Positions 25,108 through 33,849 of a stretch of 64,000 nt of DNA are shown here, piece by piece (the stretch's first letter is position 1; each line of letters opens with the position of its first letter). The notes below the pieces were generated by a model. That model did no database searches. It worked only from the letters and a program-made list of their open reading frames with translations, and was not told the DNA's origin. The position numbers were made by a program, and so were the translations under genes. Source of the stretch: Rhodococcus koreensis (GTDB lineage Bacteria > Actinomycetota > Actinomycetes > Mycobacteriales > Mycobacteriaceae); assembly GCF_900105905.1 (NCBI RefSeq), contig NZ_FNSV01000005.1, positions 2,666,001 to 2,730,000 of the forward strand. Reading direction: 5' to 3'.

Positions 25108-26853
25108 ATGAACGCCACCCTCGAATCCTCAGCCGCCACCGCCCCTGTGCACCCGAATCTTCCCGCCGAGACCACTGCGTCGATGACGGCACTGCTGTCG
25201 CAGTTGGCGGCACTGACCCGGACTGCGGGTCGCGGTGATCTCCTGACCCGGCTGTCGCACACCGAGTCTCGTCTCACCGATCCGCGGACGCGGGTGGTGG
25301 TGCTCGGCCTGACCGACAAGGGTGTCAGTTCGGTGGCGGGTGCGCTCGTCGACGCGGACGTGTCGGCGACGGCGCGGTCCCGGAACGAACCGGTGGTCGT
25401 CGAGTACGGACCTGTCGCGTCGGATCCGGATTCGACGGTCACCCTCCCCCACGATCTGCTCGCGGAGGGTCTGGTGCTGGTCGACGCACCCGGTTTCTCC
25501 GGTCATGCTCCGGCCCGCGCGGCGGACACGCTGGCACTGGTCCCCACGGCGGATGCGGTGCTGTTCGTCTCCGATGCGAGTCAGGAATACACCGAACCCG
25601 AGGTCGCCCTGCTGACACAGGTGCACAAGCTGTGCCCGATGGTGATCTGCGTCGTCAACAAGATCGACTTCTATCCGCGGTGGGCGTACATCCAGAAGGC
25701 CAACCGCACCCACTTGCAGAATGCGGATCTCGCGCTGCCACTGCTCCCGGTGTCCGCAATGATGCACGCGGACGCTCTCGAGGCGGGCGACGACGCGCTC
25801 GACGTCGAATCCGGCATTCCGCAGCTGGTCGACTATCTTCGCAGTCAGGTCGTCGCGAAAGCGGATGTCGTGCTCCGTAATTCGGTGATCGCCGACGTGC
25901 GCACCGTGACCGACCACCTGTCGCTGTCGTTGAGCTCGGAACTGGACGCGTTGCGCGATCCGCAGCGCGGCGCCGCGCTCGTCGAGCAGATGACCCGGGC
26001 CCGCGCGGCGGCGGATCAGCTCCGCCAGCGGTCCGCGAACTGGCAGTACACGCTGGCCGACGGCGCGATCGAGTTGATGACGGACATCGAACACGACCTG
26101 CGTCATCGTCTGCGCACCGTGATCCGCGCGGCGGAGGAGGACATCGGCAAGTCCGATCCGGCACCGCGGTGGGAGGAGTTCGGGTCCTGGCTCGACGGCG
26201 AGATCGCGACGTGTGTGCGGGAGAACTTCGTGACGGCTCACACTCGTTCGCAGGCCCTCGCCCTCTCGGTCGCGCAGCGTTTCGCCGAGGACGGCAGGGT
26301 CCCGGTTCCGGCGCTGCGCGTCGACAATGTGGATCACGTGCTCGAACCCGTGAACACTCTCGAATCCCTGGAGAGTGCGCAGGGTTTCACGCAGCGCGTC
26401 CTGTCCAGCATGCGCGGGTCGTACGGCGGCGTGCTGATGGTCGGTCTCGTCACGAGCCTGGCAGGCCTGGCCCTGGTGAACCCCTTCTCGATCGGCGCGG
26501 GAGTGCTGCTCGGCGCCAACACATATCGCGAGGACCGCAAGGCGCGCACCGCCCGCAGGCAGGCGGAGGCGAAGGTGGCGGTGTCGAGACTGATGGACGA
26601 CGTGATCTTCCAGGTGGGGAAGGAATCGAAGCAGCGGCTGCGGGAGGTGCAGCGCGTCCTGCGCGACCACTTCACCGATCTGGCGAACGAGATGCTCCGT
26701 TCCGTCGACGATTCGCTGCGCGCGGCGACGGACGCGTCGAAGTTGCACGACGATCACCGTGCGACGCGGTCGGCGCAGATCCGCACGGAACTCGACACAT
26801 TGCGGCAGATCCGCGTGCAGGCCGCCGGATTCGCGGGGCCGGTGGCGGCATGA
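25108..26853 (+). CDS. IniA-like dynamin homologue with degenerate P-loop
   Basis: The protein has 581 residues and is colinear with IniA of this window. It has the same MRGSYGGVLMVGLVTS and NPFSIGAG membrane hairpin and the YREDRKAR segment. The GTPase site is damaged. The P-loop reads GLTDKGVS (67-74), with Val at the invariant Lys, and G3 is DAPG instead of DTPG. NKID (G4) remains. Weak or no GTP hydrolysis is therefore expected. The ATG at 25108 is preceded by GGAG, and the stop overlaps the next ATG (ATGA). It may act as a regulatory partner of the adjacent intact IniC-like GTPase. Confidence 0.88.
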   Translation: MNATLESSAATAPVHPNLPAETTASMTALLSQLAALTRTAGRGDLLTRLSHTESRLTDPRTRVVVLGLTDKGVSSVAGALVDADVSATARSRNEPVVVEYGPVASDPDSTVTLPHDLLAEGLVLVDAPGFSGHAPARAADTLALVPTADAVLFVSDASQEYTEPEVALLTQVHKLCPMVICVVNKIDFYPRWAYIQKANRTHLQNADLALPLLPVSAMMHADALEAGDDALDVESGIPQLVDYLRSQVVAKADVVLRNSVIADVRTVTDHLSLSLSSELDALRDPQRGAALVEQMTRARAAADQLRQRSANWQYTLADGAIELMTDIEHDLRHRLRTVIRAAEEDIGKSDPAPRWEEFGSWLDGEIATCVRENFVTAHTRSQALALSVAQRFAEDGRVPVPALRVDNVDHVLEPVNTLESLESAQGFTQRVLSSMRGSYGGVLMVGLVTSLAGLALVNPFSIGAGVLLGANTYREDRKARTARRQAEAKVAVSRLMDDVIFQVGKESKQRLREVQRVLRDHFTDLANEMLRSVDDSLRAATDASKLHDDHRATRSAQIRTELDTLRQIRVQAAGFAGPVAA

Positions 26854-28298
26854 GCGTCACTCGTCTGGGCTCGCAGACCCGCCAGCTGATCGATGCCGCC
26901 CGGCACGAACTGCGCGGCGACCCCGCCACCGTCGACGTACTCCGGCACTGCGGCGCCCGCCTCGAGGAACCGCTCCGCGTCGCCCTCACCGGCACGCTGA
27001 AGGCCGGTAAGTCGACGCTGCTCAACGCGCTCGTCGGCGAGGAGATCGCACCCACCGACGCCACCGAGTGCACCCGGGTGGTCACCTGGTTCGAGCAATC
27101 CGCCACGCCGCGAATCGATCTCACCCACGACTCCGGACGCCGCACGCGACTGCCCGTGCACCGGGACGAGGGCCGGCTCTCGCTGGACCTGGGCACGGTG
27201 ACCGCGGATCGGGTGGAGCGGCTGCAGGTGGGGTGGCCGTCGGCGCTGCTCGGCGAGTTCACGCTCGTCGACACGCCGGGAACGTCGTCGAACTCGCGGG
27301 ACGTGTCGGCGCGGACCCGGGCGCTGCTCCTCCCCGAGGAGGGCCCGTGCGACGTCGACGCCGTCGTCTACCTGACCCGGGGCACCGACGGCGCGGACGT
27401 GCGGTTGCTCGACCAGTTGCAGACCCGGGTCGGCACGGCCGCCGGTCCGCTCGGCATCGTCGGTGTGCTGTCGCGGGCCGACGAGGTGAAGGGCGGCCGC
27501 GAACGCACCCTCGACGCGGCCCGGGCCGCCGCCGACGATGCCGGTCGCCGGGTGCAACGCAGCCTGCTGCCCGTGTCGGGACTTCTCGCGCTGCGCGGTC
27601 GCACTCTGCGTCAGACCGAGTTCGACGACCTCGCGGTGCTCGCCACCGTTCCGGAGGGCACCCTCGAGTCCGCGCTGCGTTCGATCACCCGGTTCACGGC
27701 GGCGGACACCGATCTCGTGCTGTCGCCCGGTCAGCGACGCGACCTCCTCGAGAGTTTCGGCCTGTTCGGTATCCGGTTCGCGGTCATGCTGATCCGTGCG
27801 GGCGCGACCGACGCTCCGGCGCTGGCCCGCGAGCTGACGGCGCACAGCGGCCTCGAGGATCTGCGCCGCACGCTGCACCTGCAGTTCGGTCAGCGCAGCA
27901 CCGAACTGAAGGCGCACTCGGCGCTCCGCACACTGAAGGCCGTGCTGGCCCGGACCCCGTCGTCGGCGAGCCGCAGCCTGAGCCGGGCGGCGGATCGCCT
28001 GCTCGCGGACACCCACGTGTTCCGGGAACTGCGGGTGCTGTCGGGCCTGCGCTCGAGCGGTCTGCAGCTCCGGGACTCGGACGTCGTGCTGCTCGAGCGG
28101 GTGCTCGGCGGTGAGGGCATGTCGCCGCACACCCGCCTCGGCATGCCCGCCGACGCCGCCCCGGAGCAGATCTCGCGCGTCGCGCTGACGGCCCTCCGGT
28201 TCTGGCGGTCCCAGGCGGGGCGCCCGACCATCGACACGGCGACGGTGCAGGCGTGCGCGTGTGCGGCGCGTTCCTGCGAGGCCCTGCTCGCCCGATGA
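26850..28298 (+). CDS. IniC-like dynamin-family GTPase
   Basis: The protein has 482 residues. The GTPase motifs are intact: GTLKAGKS at 48-55, the TDATECTR switch, DTPGTSS and LSRADEV. It is closely similar to the iniC fragment at the window start, including the same TDATECTRVVTW stretch. The start at 26850 overlaps the previous stop by ATGA, and a much longer in-frame reading upstream lies inside the iniA-like gene and is rejected. M. tuberculosis IniC has 493 residues. It is probably a membrane-associated partner of the 25108 product. Confidence 0.9.
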   Translation: MSVTRLGSQTRQLIDAARHELRGDPATVDVLRHCGARLEEPLRVALTGTLKAGKSTLLNALVGEEIAPTDATECTRVVTWFEQSATPRIDLTHDSGRRTRLPVHRDEGRLSLDLGTVTADRVERLQVGWPSALLGEFTLVDTPGTSSNSRDVSARTRALLLPEEGPCDVDAVVYLTRGTDGADVRLLDQLQTRVGTAAGPLGIVGVLSRADEVKGGRERTLDAARAAADDAGRRVQRSLLPVSGLLALRGRTLRQTEFDDLAVLATVPEGTLESALRSITRFTAADTDLVLSPGQRRDLLESFGLFGIRFAVMLIRAGATDAPALARELTAHSGLEDLRRTLHLQFGQRSTELKAHSALRTLKAVLARTPSSASRSLSRAADRLLADTHVFRELRVLSGLRSSGLQLRDSDVVLLERVLGGEGMSPHTRLGMPADAAPEQISRVALTALRFWRSQAGRPTIDTATVQACACAARSCEALLAR

Positions 28299-28304
28299 AC
28301 GCGT

Positions 28305-30251
28305 CTACCCCTCGGGTTGCCACAGTTCGAGTCGCGGAATGTCCGGCGGCTCGAATCCCAGTACCTGCCCGTAGAAGGACAGTTCGGCGTTACGGGAGCT
28401 GATGAGGGTGGCCAGCTTCCGGAATCCGTGCGACTCCCCCTCGTACTCGAGGTACGCGTGCGGGATGCCCTTCTCCACGAGCGCATCCCGGAACCGTTCC
28501 GCCTGCGACGGCGGCACGATCGGATCGTCGAGCCCCTGCAGCAGCAGGACCGGGCAGTTCAGCCCGGCGACGTTGTTGAGCGGCGCCCGCTCGGCGTAGA
28601 GGTCGGCGGCCTCGGGCAGCGGGCCGATCAGGCCGTCGATGTACCGGGACTCGAAGTCGTGCGTCTCCTTCACGAAACCGTCGAGTTCGGCCACACCGAA
28701 GTAGGACGCACCGCAGGCGAACACGTCCGACGTCGTCAGTGCGGCGAGCACGGTCCAGCCGCCGGCGGATCCGCCTTCGATCGCCAGCCGGCGGGGGTCC
28801 GCCATCCCCGCCTCGGCCAGGCCGGTCACCGCGGTCACCACGTCCTCGACGTCGACGACCCCCCACTGGCCCCGCAGCCGGTTGCGGTATTCGCGCCCGT
28901 ACCCGGTGGACCCGCCGTAGTTCACGTCGACGACGCCGATGCCGCGGCTGGTGAAGAACGCGAACACGGGATTCAGCGACGGCGCGACCCGCGACGTCGG
29001 TCCGCCGTGCACGAACGCCACGTACGGCGGCAGTTCCCCGTCCGCGCCCCGGTACCGCGGGTGCCGGGGTGGGTAGGCGATCGCGTGGACCTCGCGGTCG
29101 GCGCCCTGGAACGTCAGCTGCCGGGCTTCGGGAAGGTACGCCGCCTCGGGCAATTCGGTGACGGACAGCCTGACGGTGCGGAGTTCACCGGTGTCGAGGT
29201 CGAGTTCGCGCAGGCCCGACGGGGTCTGGGCGCCGCCGGTGAGCAGCAGGATCCGGTTGCCGTTGCGATCCCCGAGACCGATGCTGGTGAGTCCGTCGAG
29301 CGGTATGTCCACCAGCGAACCACTGGCCGGATCGAGCACGGCGAGGGTGTCGGTGCCGAACGTGCGCACGGTCAGCAGTGTGCCGTCGTCGCGGCGGGTG
29401 TGCCAGCGGCCGCCGAGCATCCACAGGGCACCGCCGAAGTCGGCGTCCATCGGGCACAACGCCACCGGTTCGGGGTCGTCGATGCCCACCCGGTAGAGAT
29501 TCCACCAGCCGCTGCGGTCGCTGATCGTGTACAGCTCGGTGGGCCCGACCCATTCGGGTTGCAGCACCGATTCCTCGGTACCGCCGAGAAGTGTCCGCAC
29601 TTTTCCGGTGACGCGGCCGCCCTCGACGGCCACGACCCTGAGCTCGGTGCCGTCCCACGGCATCTGGGGGTGGTCCCATGCGATCCAGGCGAGGTGTCTG
29701 CGGTCCGGAGACAGCCGCGGATTGGCCAGGAAGTCCGAGCCGGCGACGACGGACCGCACCCGATGCGGGTCGTCGGCCGCCGACCCGTCCAGCGGGACGA
29801 CGCAGATGTCGCGGGAGACGCCGCCCTCGGTGTCGTGCGTTTCGCGGACCGCCCACACCTCGCCGTCGACCACCGACAGGTCGCCGTACCGCAGCGAGCA
29901 GGTTTGCGGCGGTTCCGGTGTCAGCGGCGCCGGTGTCCCGCCTTCCAGCAGGTACAGGCGCTGGTCGCTGAATTCGGCGAACACGAGGCGGCCGGCGTCG
30001 GTGACGGTCCAGGCGCCGCCGCCGTACTCGTGGACGCGGGTGCGGGCGTTCCACGGCGCGGGCAGGACGTCTTCCGGTTCGCCGTCGAGGCCGAGGCGCC
30101 GCACCGCGACCCGCCCGCCTTCGCTGGGCCGCAGTTCCGACCACCACACGTCGTCGCCCACGTACCGGCCACCCTCGACGGGGTGGCCGCTGGAGGCGAG
30201 GTCCGCCGCCGCGATCGGAGAGGGCCAGGAACCGTAGGGCGCAGAGGTCAT
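28305..30251 (-). CDS. S9 prolyl-oligopeptidase-family peptidase
   Basis: The protein has 648 residues. The N-terminal 380 or so form a beta-propeller-like domain with repeated WD-type turns (LSPDRRHLAWIAWD, ISDRSGWWNLYRV). The C-terminal alpha/beta-hydrolase domain has HGGPTSR as the oxyanion segment. Its likely triad is S495 (GGSAGG), D576 (GLDDPIVP) and H608 (ESHGF). It has no signal peptide, so it is cytoplasmic. It probably trims short peptides; the exact specificity cannot be read. It is convergent with the iniC-like gene (6-bp gap) and follows the 30276-31676 dioxygenase on the same strand. Confidence 0.9.
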   Translation of the reverse strand: MTSAPYGSWPSPIAAADLASSGHPVEGGRYVGDDVWWSELRPSEGGRVAVRRLGLDGEPEDVLPAPWNARTRVHEYGGGAWTVTDAGRLVFAEFSDQRLYLLEGGTPAPLTPEPPQTCSLRYGDLSVVDGEVWAVRETHDTEGGVSRDICVVPLDGSAADDPHRVRSVVAGSDFLANPRLSPDRRHLAWIAWDHPQMPWDGTELRVVAVEGGRVTGKVRTLLGGTEESVLQPEWVGPTELYTISDRSGWWNLYRVGIDDPEPVALCPMDADFGGALWMLGGRWHTRRDDGTLLTVRTFGTDTLAVLDPASGSLVDIPLDGLTSIGLGDRNGNRILLLTGGAQTPSGLRELDLDTGELRTVRLSVTELPEAAYLPEARQLTFQGADREVHAIAYPPRHPRYRGADGELPPYVAFVHGGPTSRVAPSLNPVFAFFTSRGIGVVDVNYGGSTGYGREYRNRLRGQWGVVDVEDVVTAVTGLAEAGMADPRRLAIEGGSAGGWTVLAALTTSDVFACGASYFGVAELDGFVKETHDFESRYIDGLIGPLPEAADLYAERAPLNNVAGLNCPVLLLQGLDDPIVPPSQAERFRDALVEKGIPHAYLEYEGESHGFRKLATLISSRNAELSFYGQVLGFEPPDIPRLELWQPEG

Positions 30252-30275
30252 CCGCCGAGGATATTCCGCCGCCCG

Positions 30276-31676
30276 CTACTCCGCAGGCAGCCACGCGCCG
30301 TGAAGGCCCGCCGGAACCCGAATCGGTAGCCGCACCTTCCCGATCGGCCCCGACCCGGGGTCGTCGGCGGGCAGCACGAAGAACCAGGACGACATGTCGC
30401 TGCGGTCGGTGCCGATCATTCCCCAGTACTCGTGTTCGGCGCCGGGCATGAAGATCGGTTCGCCCACCGACACACTGCCCGGGTCCCAGTGCGTCTCGGT
30501 GCCGCGGGCGGTGTCGAAGAACCACAGCGAATCCTGCCGTCCCTGGCTGCGGTCGAGTTTGCCGACCGTCGCCACCGTGCGGTGCCCTCGGGTCAGCTCA
30601 CGGTCGTCGACCCGCGGGAACTCGACGTCGCGGTCGCACACCACCTCTCGCGTCACCCGTCCACTGCCGGGGTCGACGACGGCGCGGACCAGCGAGCCCA
30701 TCGACGGCTCCGGGGCCTTCGCGAACCCGCCGGGATACGTCCATTCCACGTAGTCGACGCTCACCCTCCCGTCGGGCAGGTCGAAGGCGTTCGCGAAATG
30801 CCACACCCAGTACGCGTCGTGCGTCGTCCACCGCACCGGACCGCCGTCGCGGGGTATCAGCGCGATCCGCGTGCCGTCCTCGGGCCGCCAGTCGAGCACG
30901 GACCCGCCGGTCAGCACCGCGGCGATGTCGAAGACCAGCGGGCACAGCATGAGCACGATGTAGTGCTGGGTGAGCGCCATGTCGTGGACCATCAACGGCG
31001 TGTCCACGCCCTCGACCGCCGTCGGGGTCCGCGCCACCGAACCGTCGGGGTTCACCACCGACCACGTCAGATACGGGGATTCCAGCATGTAGTTGAACAG
31101 CACCATCTGCCCGGTGACCGGGTCGATCTTGGGGTGCGCGGTGCTCCCCACACCCATGGCGCCGTCGCAGTTGTCCCGCCCCAGCGTGCTCAGGTCGGCA
31201 GGCTCGAGGCGGAACGGCAGCGTGGTTTCGGCCATCGCGAGCAGTCGCCCGCCGTGCCGGACGATGTTGATGTCGGGCAGTTCCCGGGACGTGCCCGCCA
31301 GGTCGGGTCCCACTTCGTCCTCGGTCGGCGTGTACAGGTCGGTGACCCCGGCCCAGATGACGTGCCCGGCCTTCTCTTCCGCCTGCACCATCGGGGTGCG
31401 GACGAAGCGGTTGGTGTACCGGGCGGTGCCGTCGGCCAACTCGATCCGGTGAACCATGCCGTCGCCGTCGAGCGGATACACGTAGGTGCCGATCGGGTCG
31501 AACCGCGGATTGGGACCGTTGCGCAGGTAGGTGCCGTGCAGATCGGCGGGCAGTTCGCCGATCACCTCGAGATCCCGGACGTCGACCTCCTCCCGCTGCG
31601 GCGCGAACACCCCGACGAGGTGGCTGTGATGCGCGATGTCGACGGGTCCGGGACGGCGGGTTACCGGTGCTGACAT
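30276..31676 (-). CDS. Carotenoid-cleavage-type dioxygenase
   Basis: The protein has 466 residues. The ATG at 31676 has GGAGGG about 10 nt upstream. The family's iron-binding histidines are visible in AHPKIDP, VHDMALTQHY, WVWHFANAFD and the C-terminal GLHGAW. The N-terminus carries YLRNGPNPRFDP, typical of carotenoid, apocarotenoid and lignostilbene dioxygenases (RPE65/CCD family). These non-haem Fe(II) enzymes split a double bond with O2. The substrate cannot be read: carotenoid or stilbene are both possible. It is divergent from the aminotransferase gene. Confidence 0.9.
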   Translation of the reverse strand: MSAPVTRRPGPVDIAHHSHLVGVFAPQREEVDVRDLEVIGELPADLHGTYLRNGPNPRFDPIGTYVYPLDGDGMVHRIELADGTARYTNRFVRTPMVQAEEKAGHVIWAGVTDLYTPTEDEVGPDLAGTSRELPDINIVRHGGRLLAMAETTLPFRLEPADLSTLGRDNCDGAMGVGSTAHPKIDPVTGQMVLFNYMLESPYLTWSVVNPDGSVARTPTAVEGVDTPLMVHDMALTQHYIVLMLCPLVFDIAAVLTGGSVLDWRPEDGTRIALIPRDGGPVRWTTHDAYWVWHFANAFDLPDGRVSVDYVEWTYPGGFAKAPEPSMGSLVRAVVDPGSGRVTREVVCDRDVEFPRVDDRELTRGHRTVATVGKLDRSQGRQDSLWFFDTARGTETHWDPGSVSVGEPIFMPGAEHEYWGMIGTDRSDMSSWFFVLPADDPGSGPIGKVRLPIRVPAGLHGAWLPAE

Positions 31677-31815
31677 GTAGGTCTTTCCCTCCGGGCGCGG
31701 TGAACACGACCCCCTCTCGAGGGTACGACCGGCTCCTGCGCGGGCGGCGTGTTTCGACGACACGACGACGGTCCGATACCCACCAGTAGAAATCGGGTTG
31801 CCCGGGAGTGGGAGA
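31677..31815. promoter_or_regulatory. Divergent promoter spacer, dioxygenase / aminotransferase
   Basis: The 139-bp spacer between divergent genes must carry both promoters. No inverted repeat or clear -10/-35 pair is seen. Confidence 0.35.
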
Positions 31816-33078
31816 ATGACCGTCGTGAGCAACCCAGACCACGGCCACCACCGCATGCCGCACCGCAAGCTGGAGCAGTCCACCAAGCTCCAGAACGTGC
31901 TCTACGAGATTCGTGGACCGGTACATGCCCACGCCGCCCGGCTGGAGGCGGAAGGACATCGGATCCTCAAGCTCAACATCGGCAACCCCGCGCCGTTCGG
32001 TTTCGACGCGCCCGACGTGATCATGCGCGACATGATCGCCGCGCTCCCGTACGCGCAGGGGTACTCCGAGTCCAAGGGCATCCTGTCGGCACGGCGCGCG
32101 ATCGTCACCCGCTACGAACTGGTCGCCGGGTTCCCCGAACTCGACGTCGACGACATCTACCTGGGCAACGGCGTGTCCGAGCTCATCACGATGACGATGC
32201 AGGCGCTCCTCGACAACGGCGACGAGGTGCTGATCCCCGCGCCGGACTACCCGCTGTGGACGGCGATGACGAGCCTCGCCGGCGGCACCCCGGTGCACTA
32301 CCTGTGCGACGAGGGCAACGACTGGAACCCCGACATCGCGGACATCGAGTCCAAGATCACCGACAAGACCAAGGCCCTCCTGGTCATCAACCCGAACAAT
32401 CCGACGGGTGCGGTGTACTCGATGGAGGTGCTGCAGCAGCTCGTCGACCTGGCGCGCAAGCATCAGCTGCTGCTTCTCGCGGACGAGATCTACGACAAGA
32501 TCCTCTACGACGACGCCAAGCACATCTCGCTCGCGACGCTGGCCCCGGATCTGCTGTGCCTGACGTTCAACGGCCTGTCGAAGGCGTACCGCGTCGCGGG
32601 TTACCGGTCCGGCTGGGTGGCCATCACCGGCCCCAAGGAGCACGCCGCGGGTTTCCTCGAGGGTCTCGACCTGCTGGCCTCGACGCGTCTGTGCCCGAAC
32701 GTGCCCGGTCAGCACGCCATCCAGGTGGCGCTCGGCGGGCACCAGAGCATCGAAGACCTGATCCTGCCGGGTGGCCGGCTGCTCGAGCAGCGTGACGTGG
32801 CCTGGGAGCGCCTCAACATGATCCCGGGTGTCTCGTGTGTGAAGCCGAAGGGCGCGCTGTACGCGTTCCCCCGCCTCGACCCGAACGTCTACGAGATCTA
32901 CGACGACGAGAAGCTGGTCCAGGACCTGCTGCTGCAGGAGAAGATCCTGATGGTGCAGGGCACCGGCTTCAACTGGCCGGACCACGACCACCTCCGGATC
33001 GTGACGCTGCCGTGGGCGCGGGATCTCGCTGTCGCCATCGAGCGGTTCGGTAATTTCCTCACCAGCTACAAGCAGTAG
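31816..33078 (+). CDS. aspC: Class I aminotransferase (AspC/alanine aminotransferase type)
   Basis: The protein has 420 residues and is a fold-type I PLP enzyme. NIGNPAPFGF binds substrate, PNNPTGAVY contacts PLP, DEIYDKILYDD carries the PLP-pyridine Asp, and K256 in FNGLSKAYRVAG is the Schiff-base lysine. It is close in pattern to M. tuberculosis Rv0337c (aspC) and to AlaA-type alanine aminotransferases. Synteny with the Fe-S oxidoreductase supports the former name. The ATG at 31816 follows GGGAG; an ATG at 31798 is possible. It is probably cytoplasmic, making alanine, aspartate or glutamate. Confidence 0.92.
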   Translation: MTVVSNPDHGHHRMPHRKLEQSTKLQNVLYEIRGPVHAHAARLEAEGHRILKLNIGNPAPFGFDAPDVIMRDMIAALPYAQGYSESKGILSARRAIVTRYELVAGFPELDVDDIYLGNGVSELITMTMQALLDNGDEVLIPAPDYPLWTAMTSLAGGTPVHYLCDEGNDWNPDIADIESKITDKTKALLVINPNNPTGAVYSMEVLQQLVDLARKHQLLLLADEIYDKILYDDAKHISLATLAPDLLCLTFNGLSKAYRVAGYRSGWVAITGPKEHAAGFLEGLDLLASTRLCPNVPGQHAIQVALGGHQSIEDLILPGGRLLEQRDVAWERLNMIPGVSCVKPKGALYAFPRLDPNVYEIYDDEKLVQDLLLQEKILMVQGTGFNWPDHDHLRIVTLPWARDLAVAIERFGNFLTSYKQ

Positions 33079-33083
33079 GATCG

Positions 33084-33120
33084 AGACACAGCAAGCGACA
33101 CGCGCGTCGCTTGCGTGTCT
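33084..33120. terminator. Terminator after the aminotransferase gene
   Basis: AGACAC and GCAAGCGAC pair with GTCGCTTGC and GTGTCT around an ACGCGC loop, with one bulged A. It lies directly after the stop at 33078 and just before the next gene's ribosome site. Confidence 0.75.
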
Positions 33121-33134
33121 CCTGGGGGAAAAGA

Positions 33135-33797
33135 ATGGTCACCAGCACCCGCGCGCGTTTCGGACAATTCGTCCATCGGCGACGGCGTTTGCTGAACCTC
33201 ACACAGGACCAGGTCACGGCCGCCGGTGGCCCGTCCGACGCAGCTCAGACGCGCGCCGAGAACGGGACCGGCCCGGATCCGAGCATCGAGACGCTCCGCA
33301 AACTGGATGTCGCGCTGCGGTGGGCGCCGGGCAGCGCGGCCCGCACCCTCGACGGCGGTCACCCCACTCCCCTCGAGGCGCTCGACGGGGACGAGCGGGC
33401 GCCGTCGTCGCGTCCGCTGACGCTCGGACCGTCGGAGATTCCGCTGGACCTGGACACGATCATCGAGATCCTGGGGCCGCACACCCAGCTCACGAAGCTG
33501 AGCGTGGCGCACCCCGAGGTTCCGGGGCTGGTCGAGGCGGCGGGTGAACTGAGCCGTGTGGTCTCGAAGATCACCGGCGCCTACGTGACGCGGTTGCTGG
33601 AAGTCAACGGAGGACCCGCCGGACCCCGCCAGCCGCTGGTGGAGTTCGCGTTCGGTCACCTGCTGGAGGAACCGTCGACCGTCACCGACCCCCGCGAACT
33701 CGAGGAGGCGCGGTATCGCCGTTTCCTCTACGGCCGGGGGAGGATCTCGACGCGGCCACCCGGGAGCGTTTCTGGCGTCGATGGGAGGACGCGGTGA
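33135..33797 (+). CDS. XRE-family helix-turn-helix regulator (possible frameshift)
   Basis: As read, the protein has 220 residues. The N-terminal Cro/C1-type HTH (FGQFVHRRRRLLNLTQDQVT, then DAAQTRAENG and LRKLDVALRW) is followed by a helical domain of unknown role. GGGGGA precedes the ATG at 33135. After YGRG (33740) the frame ends in a poor Arg/Pro/Ser tail. One base earlier, the -1 frame encodes EDLDAATRERFWRRWEDAV and stops at 33853, overlapping the next ATG. The natural protein may therefore end there. Confidence 0.75.
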   Translation: MVTSTRARFGQFVHRRRRLLNLTQDQVTAAGGPSDAAQTRAENGTGPDPSIETLRKLDVALRWAPGSAARTLDGGHPTPLEALDGDERAPSSRPLTLGPSEIPLDLDTIIEILGPHTQLTKLSVAHPEVPGLVEAAGELSRVVSKITGAYVTRLLEVNGGPAGPRQPLVEFAFGHLLEEPSTVTDPRELEEARYRRFLYGRGRISTRPPGSVSGVDGRTR

Positions 33798-33849
33798 AAC
33801 TCGTCGCCACCGACGATCCTGAACGCAGCGGAGACGCGGAGGTGACCGC

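Noticed and set aside
26169..26849. Long in-frame extension upstream of the second iniC-like gene
   Set aside because: It lies wholly inside the iniA-like gene; the ATGA overlap at 26850 and the alignment with the first iniC set the start.
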